DNA from: Paenisporosarcina sp. HGH0030
GTDB lineage: Bacteria; Bacillota; Bacilli; Bacillales_A; Planococcaceae
Length of the DNA stretch: 64,000 bases
Reading direction: 5' to 3'
Assembly (NCBI RefSeq): GCF_000411295.1
Contig: NZ_KE150421.1
Coordinates: 871,478 to 935,477, forward strand
The translations under genes and the position numbers were made by a program. Positions within the stretch are counted from its first letter, which is position 1; each line of letters starts with the position of its first letter. Of this stretch, positions 56,503-64,000 are shown in pieces. The notes beneath the pieces were generated by a model. It was not told the DNA's origin and ran no database searches. It worked only from the letters and a program-made list of their open reading frames with translations.

Positions 56503-57954
56503 CTAACAGTTTCGTTGGAACAATGCTGAAATTCTTTTTTCCCAAGCATTCAGTATTAATTTGGCTGCTGGTTGTTCCGATGAATTTACGATATTCTCTT
56601 TATTTAATCCGCATTTCGAACAACAATTTTCTGGCCTTTCCTTAAGTTGCTGTCCAAACACTTCAACGATTTGCTGTCGAATGCAAGAAGAATTCGTTAA
56701 AATGTCTTTCATCAAATAAATCTGCTGAATCTTTTGCTGTTTTAATTGATGCAAAATATCGATGGTCTCCTCAACTGATTTGCGTGGTAACCAATAGGTT
56801 AATATTCGTACATGCGTTTCAGATAACACGCCAATCTCCACTAATTGACTAGGATGTTGTCCGTTTTGCTGAAATTCTTTATACAATCTGACATGTGTCT
56901 CTTCGGGAAAATCGTTCGTAGCCACGAAAATCGAATAATCTTCATCATCTCGAGTAAAAAACATTGTGGCCAGTGAATCAAGGCCATCTCTTCCAGCACG
57001 CCCAACTTCCTGAGCGTAATTGGCAACCGATGACGGAAAATGATCATGAATGATTTGCCGCACATCATCTTTATGTACACCCATTCCAAAGGCATTTGTC
57101 GCACACACCCAATCAATTTCACCATTCAAAAACTGCTGTTGAATAAACATCCTATCGACTTGTTCCATTCCTGCATGGTATGAGGCAATACGGATGCCCT
57201 TCGCATTTAATTTCAGAGCATATTCGTCTGCTTTTCTGCGTGATTGCGTATACAGAATTCCCGGACCGGTAAAGCGCTCTATTTGTTCTGCGATAAGATC
57301 AAACTTATGCTCCTGGGAATCAACTTCAACCGCTTCATATCGAATATTTGGTCGATCGAGTGCTTGGATATGGATTGATGGCTGGCGCATATTCAATTGA
57401 GTGGTGATATCTTCAATAACCTTTGGTGTCGCTGTCGCAGTTAACGCAAGGATTGGAGGGCGTCCGCTAAAAGATAACCAATCACTCAATCGCAAATAGT
57501 CCGGTCTAAAGTCGAATCCCCATTGTGATATGCAATGAGCTTCATCCGCAACAACTAAAGAAATCTTCATGGTCATTAGCTTAGCTTTCACTTGTTCTTG
57601 CATCATCATTTCAGGAGATAGAAAAATGAATTTATATGTTTCCATTCTCTGCAAAAGCGCATTTTTTTCAGGTGGAGTCAAAAATGAATTTACCGCAACG
57701 ACTCGCCTCTCCCCCATTTTTTTCAGTTGTTCAACTTGATCCTGCATTAATGATAGCAAGGGCGAAATAATGATGACGCTATGCGGTAAAAGATATCCCG
57801 GTAGCTGATAACAAAGTGATTTACCCATTCCTGTAGGTAAAATTGCAAGAACATCTTCTTTATTGATAATACTTTTTATGATTTCTTTTTGACCTTGCCT
57901 AAACGTACGATAACCAAATTTATCATATAGAACTTTCTCCAGATTTGACGTCAA
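56503..57954 (-). CDS. recQ: RecQ-family DNA helicase (RecS type)
   Basis: This is the shorter Bacillus RecQ (RecS, YpbC). Walker A is LPTGMGKS (near 40), the DEAH box lies in VVADEAHCISQWGFDFRPDY (near 134), and motif VI is QEVGRAGRDG. A zinc site is suggested by CCSKCGL near the end, and no HRDC domain is present, so it ends after the RecQ-C region at 483 residues. The TTG start overlaps the ypbB stop (TTGA) behind AGGAGGGG. Confidence 0.93.
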   Translation of the reverse strand: MTSNLEKVLYDKFGYRTFRQGQKEIIKSIINKEDVLAILPTGMGKSLCYQLPGYLLPHSVIIISPLLSLMQDQVEQLKKMGERRVVAVNSFLTPPEKNALLQRMETYKFIFLSPEMMMQEQVKAKLMTMKISLVVADEAHCISQWGFDFRPDYLRLSDWLSFSGRPPILALTATATPKVIEDITTQLNMRQPSIHIQALDRPNIRYEAVEVDSQEHKFDLIAEQIERFTGPGILYTQSRRKADEYALKLNAKGIRIASYHAGMEQVDRMFIQQQFLNGEIDWVCATNAFGMGVHKDDVRQIIHDHFPSSVANYAQEVGRAGRDGLDSLATMFFTRDDEDYSIFVATNDFPEETHVRLYKEFQQNGQHPSQLVEIGVLSETHVRILTYWLPRKSVEETIDILHQLKQQKIQQIYLMKDILTNSSCIRQQIVEVFGQQLKERPENCCSKCGLNKENIVNSSEQPAAKLILNAWEKRISALFQRNC

Positions 57955-58988
57955 TTCGATTCCCCTCCTATAGCCAAAAGCAACCTTAGTTGAAAGTACG
58001 TATAACTTGGGAAAACGTCTTTTAGCGTCCGTAATTTTTTAGTTTCTTGTTGTTTAATTTTTTGAATGAGCGTCGGAACATCCTCGCTCGGAAAAAACAT
58101 CTCTACTGATAATAATGATCCATTCATCGCCATCTCTACAAAATGATCTTCTATTGTGCTTGTCTTTAGTTGGCGCATTGAACTAATTTCTTCAAATGAA
58201 TAGCCTTTTTGGTACAAATCTGAGGTTTTCTTAGCTGATTCAGTTAATGGAGTTGATACTTTGATATCTTCAGTCATTCTCGTTAATAGACTCAAAGATG
58301 GTCTGATAGAAATTTCATCTAGTATAATATGTAAACTTTCTTGCAGACGGATTTGAAGATCCATTTCATCTTCCTCCAACGCGCGGGAAAGCTGTTGCCA
58401 TGTCACTCCACTTACCTCATATCCAGTCAAACGATGACTGAGAATTACTAAATGAAGTTCGGATAACTTGTCCGACTGGCACACACTGAGCAGTTCTTCA
58501 TAATATTTTGAAATGAACTCATTTGACTTGTAAGTAAAGTCATGCAAAAAATGACGAACCCATTGTTGAATCTTTTCATCTTTCTGGATGGGTGTGAACG
58601 TCCATTTTTTTGCGTTAACATGCGAGAGTGTTTGAGTAACTAACGATAAACGTTGAAAGAAAATGCGTTCATTTCCTCTATATAACCAGCCATTCAACTG
58701 CAATGATGGCATTTCCTTCAACTTTTCTTTTCCCAAGAGCGTTAGTTTGGGAATAGATTGCTCGTTGACAATCAGCAAGTTTGACTGAATCATTTGTTGC
58801 ACATATTGTTCATATGTTGGTTTTGTGAGTTTTGGAAAAAGTGAAAAGTAATTGGTCAGTCCATAACTTTTAACATCTTGGATGGTTTGACCCGAACGTT
58901 TACCTCTAATTAGGTGAAACGGGGCTGAAATTGTACGTTCTTCATTTAATCGATTGACCATATGTAAGATGATTTGTTGGAATAGCAC
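57951..58988 (-). CDS. ypbB: YpbB, helicase-associated helix-turn-helix protein
   Basis: This 345-residue protein precedes and overlaps recQ, as YpbB does in B. subtilis. It has a C-terminal helix-turn-helix-40 type domain (about 255-310: SDLYQKGYSFEEISSMRQLKTSTIEDHF) of the kind found at the end of some RecQ helicases, so it may act as a detached part of the helicase. The start is a GTG with GGAGG 7 bases upstream. The function is inferred. Confidence 0.85.
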   Translation of the reverse strand: MLFQQIILHMVNRLNEERTISAPFHLIRGKRSGQTIQDVKSYGLTNYFSLFPKLTKPTYEQYVQQMIQSNLLIVNEQSIPKLTLLGKEKLKEMPSLQLNGWLYRGNERIFFQRLSLVTQTLSHVNAKKWTFTPIQKDEKIQQWVRHFLHDFTYKSNEFISKYYEELLSVCQSDKLSELHLVILSHRLTGYEVSGVTWQQLSRALEEDEMDLQIRLQESLHIILDEISIRPSLSLLTRMTEDIKVSTPLTESAKKTSDLYQKGYSFEEISSMRQLKTSTIEDHFVEMAMNGSLLSVEMFFPSEDVPTLIQKIKQQETKKLRTLKDVFPSYTYFQLRLLLAIGGESN

Positions 58989-59019
58989 AAGACTTCCTCC
59001 AATTTAATATGTATTTAGG

Positions 59020-59048
59020 TTGAAAATTGAGGAAAACATGATTAGAAT
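59020..59048 (+). promoter_or_regulatory. Sigma-A promoter of fer
   Basis: TTGAAA (59020-59025) and TAGAAT (59043-59048) are 17 bases apart, about 50 bases before the fer ATG. Confidence 0.8.
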
Positions 59049-59050
59049 AA

Positions 59051-59347
<297 letters not shown>

Positions 59348-59348
59348 G

Positions 59349-59381
59349 AAAAAGCTGCGAATTTCTTCGCAGCTTTTTTTT
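59349..59381 (+). terminator. fer terminator
   Basis: AAAAAGCTGCGAA pairs with TTCGCAGCTTTTT around TTTC-type loop, followed by a run of T. Confidence 0.93.
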
Positions 59382-59422
59382 TTCATTAATATAGCTTTAT
59401 TAATATAATGTCGTTTATCGCA

Positions 59423-59585
59423 CATTTGCGCTAGCCGCATGTTACGCATGAGCCAACAAGTATGAAAACCGCATACTTGTTGGTCTTACACTTCAAAAGT
59501 GCTGTGCCTGCGGTTACTCGTCGCAAAGAGTACGGTCAAATTTCCTTTGACCTTACTCTTACTTGCGGCATGCTGTGCGCAAATG
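59423..59585. repeat. Dispersed repeat, family B: 163-base branched palindrome
   Basis: Perfect 9-base inverted ends CATTTGCGC and GCGCAAATG enclose two independent hairpins: CCAACAAGTATG/CATACTTGTTGG (perfect 12 bp, 59453-59483) and a long one built from CGCAA, AGAGTA and GGTCAAA with their complements (59522-59568). The whole could fold as a three-way, cloverleaf-like shape. The left half recurs at 34628-34702. It fills the fer-ribU gap. No transposase is nearby, so it resembles a non-autonomous element. Confidence 0.8.
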
Positions 59586-59640
59586 GACTCTTTCTGATCA
59601 ATCTCTAGTATTTTTTCACATAGCCTAATAATGATTATTA

Positions 59641-60219
59641 TTATGAAAATTGAGCTCGTTGTTTATCCAACCACGTTTTCATCGTCTTGAACAAAACAAT
59701 GATGATGGCGGACAACAGCAACCCTTTAATTAAGTTGAATGGTAAAATCCCTAGCACAATGGTATCACGCAATGCAGAACCAGTAAGTGCTGGCATATTC
59801 AAGAAATAAGTGTACATCGGTAAAAATACCGCGTAATTTAACACGCTCATTCCGATTGCCATGGCAAGGATTCCCACAATCAGACCAATTGCCAAACCTT
59901 TCGTATTTGAAACTTTACGATAAATTGCATATACAGGAAGCATGAACAAAATGCTCGTTACAAAATTGGCAATTTCCCCAACAGGAACACCTGTTGGACT
60001 ACCACTGAAAATCCAATATAGAACATTTTTAAATAGTGCTACTAAAATCCCAGCTACAGGTCCCATAGTAATTGCCGCAATAAGTGCTGGCACATCGCTG
60101 AAATCGACTTTTAAAAATGGTGGTAATGCAGGTAACGGAAAATTAAATAGCATTAAAACAAATGAAATACTACTTAACATGGCTACTGCAATCATGACAC
60201 GCAGTTTGTTGTTCTTCAT
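59641..60219 (-). CDS. ribU: Riboflavin transporter RibU (ECF S component, FmnP/YpaA)
   Basis: RibU binds riboflavin and is the substrate subunit of an ECF-type vitamin importer. Six hydrophobic segments are visible in 192 residues, with the typical FPLPALPPFLKVDFSDVPALIAA near residue 30. The ATG at 60219 follows AAAGGAG by 9 bases; the 9-residue extension is rejected. An FMN riboswitch lies upstream, which confirms the substrate and gives feedback control. Confidence 0.96.
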   Translation of the reverse strand: MKNNKLRVMIAVAMLSSISFVLMLFNFPLPALPPFLKVDFSDVPALIAAITMGPVAGILVALFKNVLYWIFSGSPTGVPVGEIANFVTSILFMLPVYAIYRKVSNTKGLAIGLIVGILAMAIGMSVLNYAVFLPMYTYFLNMPALTGSALRDTIVLGILPFNLIKGLLLSAIIIVLFKTMKTWLDKQRAQFS

Positions 60220-60283
60220 AAAAACTCTCTCCTTTTGCCGATCCACTCCACAAGAAGAAAAGTTCGTCCGCTTTGTCCCATCA

Positions 60284-60317
60284 AAAATCCCCTAAGCCGT
60301 TATCGCTTAAGGGAGTA
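60284..60317 (-). terminator. Expression-platform terminator of the ribU riboswitch
   Basis: On the minus strand CCCTTAAGC pairs with GCTTAGGGG around GATAAC, then ATTTTTG follows. It lies between the aptamer and ribU, as needed for transcriptional control. Confidence 0.75.
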
Positions 60318-60378
60318 GAAAGGCGCACTTAAATAGGCGTCTCGTTAAATGACAGAACGAAAAACGACCGCACCTTCA

Positions 60379-60506
60379 CCTTCTCCCATCCAGACTATAC
60401 TGTCGGCTTTGGAATCACACCAAATCCTGCCTTACGGCTCGCGGGCTTAAGAAAACGTTCTTCTATTACCGCCGATCGGGAATTTCACCCTGCCCCGAAG
60501 ATGAAT
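60379..60506 (-). promoter_or_regulatory. FMN riboswitch (RFN element) upstream of ribU
   Basis: The conserved RFN blocks appear in order on the minus strand: ATCTTCGGGGCAGGGTG, AATTCCCGATCGGCGGT, AGCCCGCGAGC, GATTTGGTG, GATTCCAAAGCCGACAGT and ATAGTCTGGATGGGAGAAG. FMN binding would favour the terminator at 60284-60317 and shut off riboflavin uptake. Confidence 0.97.
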
Positions 60507-60537
60507 CAATATTAACTTACATTGTTTACTATAAGAA

Positions 60538-60590
60538 AAAAAGAACCATTTGTAAACTACTTGAGCCTACGTATGGTTCTTTTTTATTAA
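60538..60590 (-). terminator. rsiX terminator
   Basis: AAAGAACCAT and ATGGTTCTTT pair across a loop of about 22 bases (itself with TAGGCTCAAGTAG-like partial pairing), with T-tracts on both sides. Confidence 0.8.
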
Positions 60591-60630
60591 TAAATTTCTA
60601 TCCAATTGTCAATTTGAAACATGTAAAACC

Positions 60631-61863
60631 TTATTCCCAAACATATTTATTCGCTCCAACAGGACTTTCAACGGGCTTACTGAAATCGAATCCATTCCAA
60701 GTCAATGGTGCGATATTTTCAAACTGAACGTCGTTCCCAAAACTTCCATTCGTCAATAGAATCCCTTCGATTAAATGAGAAGCTACTTGAGGATCCATTA
60801 GTTCTAAGTTCAATTCCTCTGTAAACCGGATACGATTTATCCCTTGTTCATTGCTCACTTCAAAATTGATGCCTTCGGGAATTACACTCTGTAGATAATC
60901 ACTCTGAGATGTTTTCATTTCATTCATCGCTTCTTGAACGTCCGAATGAGTTTCGTTCATGTTCGGTACCAAAAATTGATTTCCGTTTTCATTTCTATAC
61001 AGATAGAAACTCGTAAACGTGTTCCCACTTGTCAATGCTCGCGGTTTCATAGGACCAACCTGATCAAATTCAGCTTGACTTCCATCTTCATTTTGAAAAA
61101 CAACTTGGTTGTAGCCATAAAACGTTTCTTGAATTGATTCGGTATACGCATTTATGGTTGCACTCGACAAATCGTAATCATGTGTAGATGGCAACTTGTG
61201 AATCAATTGATTCTGTTGTTCTTTAAATTCACCTTCGAATGGATGGAATTCAGCAAATCCAAGTGCGGATTCAACTAATTCACCAGCATATTGATTATAC
61301 AAATCCAAACTCGTTGGCTCTGCATTTCCTAAATCATTCGCAATGGTCCGGCTCGGAATAAGTACCGTTAAGGGTACAACGATTCCATCATTCGACAACA
61401 TGCCAATGTGAAAGACTGTGTGTTCTTTTGCATCTACTGGGTAGACAGATGTGAGAACGGCACCTTGACGAGCAAATGTAGGAGACGTTTCCTCATCACT
61501 GGTTATGCCCGCACTATCGTTTGCAGATTCTTTACTATTTGAAAACATTTGATTCGATGTATCATCCGCGCTTTCTTCTTCAAGTTTAGCGGAACTATCT
61601 GTAACAGCTATCTCTGACATGGTCTTATCCTCATTTTGCGGATTATTGAGAAAACTTGCTACAAGTATTGTCAAGGTAGCCATCGCTGCAACTGCTACAG
61701 CTGATGGAATCCATTGTTTACGTTTTTTGTTTTTGCTATCGGCCAATCTTGGATCTTGCTGCAAACGTTTCAATACTTCGTCTTTGGAGCGTGTATCATG
61801 TATTTTGGGCACTTGGCTAAGTAACTCGTCAATCTTTTGTTCACTCCATTTATTGTTGCTCAC
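60631..61863 (-). CDS. rsiX: RsiX-like anti-sigma factor
   Basis: RsiX holds the ECF factor SigX at the membrane. The 410-residue product has a cytoplasmic N-terminal part (about 1-48), one membrane segment (about 50-69) and a large outer domain with an acidic, Ser/Asn-rich linker. The GTG start lies inside the end of sigX (14-base overlap) behind AGGAGG, so it is translationally coupled. No zinc-binding HxxxCxxC motif is visible. The assignment rests mainly on location and layout. Confidence 0.9.
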   Translation of the reverse strand: MSNNKWSEQKIDELLSQVPKIHDTRSKDEVLKRLQQDPRLADSKNKKRKQWIPSAVAVAAMATLTILVASFLNNPQNEDKTMSEIAVTDSSAKLEEESADDTSNQMFSNSKESANDSAGITSDEETSPTFARQGAVLTSVYPVDAKEHTVFHIGMLSNDGIVVPLTVLIPSRTIANDLGNAEPTSLDLYNQYAGELVESALGFAEFHPFEGEFKEQQNQLIHKLPSTHDYDLSSATINAYTESIQETFYGYNQVVFQNEDGSQAEFDQVGPMKPRALTSGNTFTSFYLYRNENGNQFLVPNMNETHSDVQEAMNEMKTSQSDYLQSVIPEGINFEVSNEQGINRIRFTEELNLELMDPQVASHLIEGILLTNGSFGNDVQFENIAPLTWNGFDFSKPVESPVGANKYVWE

Positions 61864-62392
61864 CGTGAACTTGCCTCCTATCCGAATGCCCTGATAAGCG
61901 ATCCCTAAGTTTATGGATTGCCCGATGTTGTGTGGTCTTTACTTTCCCTTCCGTCCATCCGAGAACTTGTGCTGTCTCCGTAATGGATAGGTCTTGAAAG
62001 TATCGCATGACAATAACCATTTTTTGATCGCCAGTGCATTCATCTAATACGTCCAGCAATTGCTTCATATCATCATTCATTTCGACTAATTCATCGGGCA
62101 GAGCTTCATTGGATCTCAGCTCTTGTTTTTCCCAGTCAAAAAAGTCAAAAGCATGACGCTTGCGTACAGACGACTTTCGAAAATGATCAATCGCAACGTT
62201 TTTGGCAATCGAAAATAACCAAGTCTTTTCGGAACTTTTCCCTTCGAATCGGCTGTATGCTTTTAAAACTCTAACATATACTTCATGCATTAAGTCTTCG
62301 GCTGTCTGTCTATTTTTAACAATATACAGCAAGAACTGAAATACGTCTTGATGATATTGATCATAGAGCCTGTGAAAAACGGAGTCATTCAT
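61850..62392 (-). CDS. sigX: ECF sigma factor SigX
   Basis: SigX is an ECF sigma factor that in B. subtilis controls envelope charge and modification genes. Region 2 (about 10-80, with AEDLMHEVYVRVLKAYSRFEGKS) and region 4 (about 115-170, MRYFQDLSITETAQVLGWTEGKVKTTQHRAI) are intact. The length is 180 residues. GGGGGGAG precedes the ATG. It follows resE closely and overlaps rsiX. A sigma-X type promoter at 62417-62443 suggests it activates itself. Confidence 0.95.
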   Translation of the reverse strand: MNDSVFHRLYDQYHQDVFQFLLYIVKNRQTAEDLMHEVYVRVLKAYSRFEGKSSEKTWLFSIAKNVAIDHFRKSSVRKRHAFDFFDWEKQELRSNEALPDELVEMNDDMKQLLDVLDECTGDQKMVIVMRYFQDLSITETAQVLGWTEGKVKTTQHRAIHKLRDRLSGHSDRRQVHGEQQ

Positions 62393-62416
62393 GAACTCCC
62401 CCCGTTCATAAAATTA

Positions 62417-62443
62417 GTCGTTACAACAAATAAAAAGTTACAT
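62417..62443 (-). promoter_or_regulatory. Autoregulatory ECF (sigma-X type) promoter of sigX
   Basis: TGTAAC on the minus strand is followed after 16 bases by CGAC (62420-62417), the SigX/SigW consensus. It overlaps the resE stop codon and would start transcription about 15-20 bases before the sigX ATG. Confidence 0.75.
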
Positions 62444-64000
62444 TTTTTTTATTGGTAATGTAAAGGTAAATTTGGTTCCAACATTTTCTTCACTCATTAC
62501 TGAAATCACACCATCATGGGCTTCCACCATATTTTTGGCAATGGCAAGACCCAAACCAGTCCCACCTTTTCCTCTTGTTCTCGATTTATCTGCTTTGTAA
62601 AAACGCTCAAACACATACGGCAGATCTTCAACTGGTATTCCCGAACCTGTGTCTTCCACGCTAATTTTCACGAATGCATTGTGTTGTTCGACACATACCG
62701 TGACTTTTCCTTCATTCGGTGTATGACGGATAGCGTTATCAATCAGATTGGTCAAAACTTGTTCAATACGATCTTCGTCCACTTCTGTAGTCAATTTCTG
62801 AGAGACGGCAGAATCGAATTTCAAATCAATGTGTGATTCCTTCGCTACTTGTGCGAATTTTTGTGTAATTCTTTCGATGACTGGGGAAACAGCAACATTC
62901 TCTTTATACAGACGCATCCTACCTGATTCCATACGGGCTAAGTCCAATAAATCAGTAACGAGCCGTCCCATGCGTTGGGATTCTTCATAAATAATTTTTA
63001 TCATTTCGTCTCGTTCTTCTTCAGATGATACAACATCATCTATAATGGCTTCGCTATACCCTTGCAACATCGCAATAGGGGTTCTGAGTTCATGAGACAC
63101 ATTCGCTATGAAGTCAGAGCGTAATCGATCCAGTCGATGTTGTTCAGTCATATCCCGCAATACAGCAACGGCTCCCCTAATTGAATCGCCACTGTACAAT
63201 GGACTGATTGTAATGGCAAAATAGCTTCCTTCCATTTCGAGTTCTTCATTAATTTCTTCTTCCATATGAAGGACATGGTCGAGCATGTGATCCATTTCAA
63301 CAGGTATCGGCTGACCATTATTCGTACCCATGCGGAAAAACCATTTTTGTAACAATTTTTCAGCTTGTGGATTGCTTAGTAAAATCGTATGATCACGATT
63401 AAACGTAATGACGGCATCTGTCATCGACGTCAAAATACTGGATAGCTGTTCCTTCTCTTGATTGATCACTTCTAAATGATGCTTTAATTGTCTTCCCATC
63501 TGGTTAAATGCATTTGCCAACTGGCCAATTTCATCATTTTGATGTGAAGGAAGTTTTGTATCAAAGTTTCCTTTCGATAATTCAAATGCGGCTTCACGCA
63601 TTTTACGCAGTGGTGATGTGATCCGGGTAGAAAGGAAAAAAGCAAAGAATGTCGTTAAGATAAATGCGATAAAAGCAGAGAGAAAGACGATATTCGTCGT
63701 TTCTTTTGTAGTTTTATGAATGACATCCAAGCTTTGATAAATGAATACGGCTCCATGAACTTCGTTTTCAACATTCAATGGAGAAGCCAATACGATAAAT
63801 GGTTCCATTTGACTTTTATTTTGCAGAGATGGCAGCATCATTTCTTTAATGATTGGTTGTGATGATTCGAAAACATTTCCAAGCGTTTGATCTCTCATAA
63901 TATATTTTTTTATTTCTTCTCCATTTTCCCCTTCATGCAAGGCAAGAGATACTTCACGCGGTTCTTTTGCAATCAGTGCATTCGTTTCTGGGCCAAGGAC
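62438..64000 (-). CDS. resE: ResE sensor histidine kinase, 5' end beyond the window
   Basis: ResE, with ResD, controls respiration and anaerobic genes. The frame is open to the right edge, so only the last 520 residues are seen. In order they hold the end of the outer sensor domain, one membrane segment (about 85-107 of the visible part), a HAMP domain (ITSPLRKMREAAFELSKGNF), a PAS domain, HisKA with the phospho-acceptor His in NVSHELRTPIAML, and HATPase with NLIDNAIRH, DTGSGIP and GTGLGLAI. resD should lie to the right. It directly precedes sigX. Confidence 0.95.
   Translation of the reverse strand, partial: VLGPETNALIAKEPREVSLALHEGENGEEIKKYIMRDQTLGNVFESSQPIIKEMMLPSLQNKSQMEPFIVLASPLNVENEVHGAVFIYQSLDVIHKTTKETTNIVFLSAFIAFILTTFFAFFLSTRITSPLRKMREAAFELSKGNFDTKLPSHQNDEIGQLANAFNQMGRQLKHHLEVINQEKEQLSSILTSMTDAVITFNRDHTILLSNPQAEKLLQKWFFRMGTNNGQPIPVEMDHMLDHVLHMEEEINEELEMEGSYFAITISPLYSGDSIRGAVAVLRDMTEQHRLDRLRSDFIANVSHELRTPIAMLQGYSEAIIDDVVSSEEERDEMIKIIYEESQRMGRLVTDLLDLARMESGRMRLYKENVAVSPVIERITQKFAQVAKESHIDLKFDSAVSQKLTTEVDEDRIEQVLTNLIDNAIRHTPNEGKVTVCVEQHNAFVKISVEDTGSGIPVEDLPYVFERFYKADKSRTRGKGGTGLGLAIAKNMVEAHDGVISVMSEENVGTKFTFTLPIKKM

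Overview
The window is core chromosome from a low-GC, endospore-forming Bacillales bacterium. Spore genes (spoIVA, sleB, ypeB), bacillithiol genes (bshA, ypdA), menaquinone genes and a gene order close to the Bacillus subtilis yprA-to-resE segment support this. Simplifications of that order and the intergenic repeats would fit a Planococcaceae-type genus such as Sporosarcina, but that is an inference from memory, not a measured placement. No rRNA, tRNA, prophage, transposase or CRISPR array was seen.

Layout. 1-9.9 kb: the 5' part of mrfA (yprA), yppE and a small gene diverge from recU-ponA; then ypoC-nth-dnaD-asnS-aspB-ypmB-ypmA read leftwards. 9.9-16 kb: dinG, a decayed lipoprotein gene carrying an intergenic repeat, an unknown membrane protein, and panB-panC-panD behind a putative pan-type RNA attenuator. 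16-22 kb: birA, cca, bshA, mgsA, dapB and ypjD, facing a YitT-type membrane protein. 22-29 kb: yugP, ypjA, the menaquinol:cytochrome c reductase genes qcrABC, and ypiA-ypiB-ypiF. 28-34.5 kb: the aromatic operon aroC-aroB-aroH-hisC-tyrA-aroA, lacking the trp genes that B. subtilis carries inside it. 34.7-39.5 kb: ndk, hepS-menG-hepT, mtrB, folE, hbs. 39.6-48.6 kb: spoIVA, yphF, yphE, gpsA, der, fni, an S1-domain protein, plsC, cmk. 49-55.8 kb: sleB-ypeB, prsW, ansA, ypdA, a phosphoesterase and a CBS protein. 55.8-64 kb: ypbE, ypbB-recQ, fer, ribU with its FMN riboswitch, sigX-rsiX, and resE running off the right end.

How the genes work together. aroB, aroC, aroA and aroH make chorismate and prephenate, and tyrA and hisC take these to tyrosine and histidine/phenylalanine. 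hepS, hepT and menG make menaquinone, which feeds the QcrABC complex. PanB, PanC and PanD make pantothenate. SpoIVA builds the coat base and SleB with YpeB opens the cortex at germination. SigX, RsiX and ResE are envelope and redox regulators. Several promoters could be read directly: sigma-A for qcrA, fer and rpsA, sigma-E for spoIVA, sigma-G for sleB, and a self-type sigma-X site for sigX.

The least explained sequence is between genes: at least two families of palindromic repeats (12842, 29476 and 48751; 34628 and 59423), a third structured block at 41197, a possible orphan transcription unit between ndk and aroC, and the panB leader. No undescribed multi-gene system was found.
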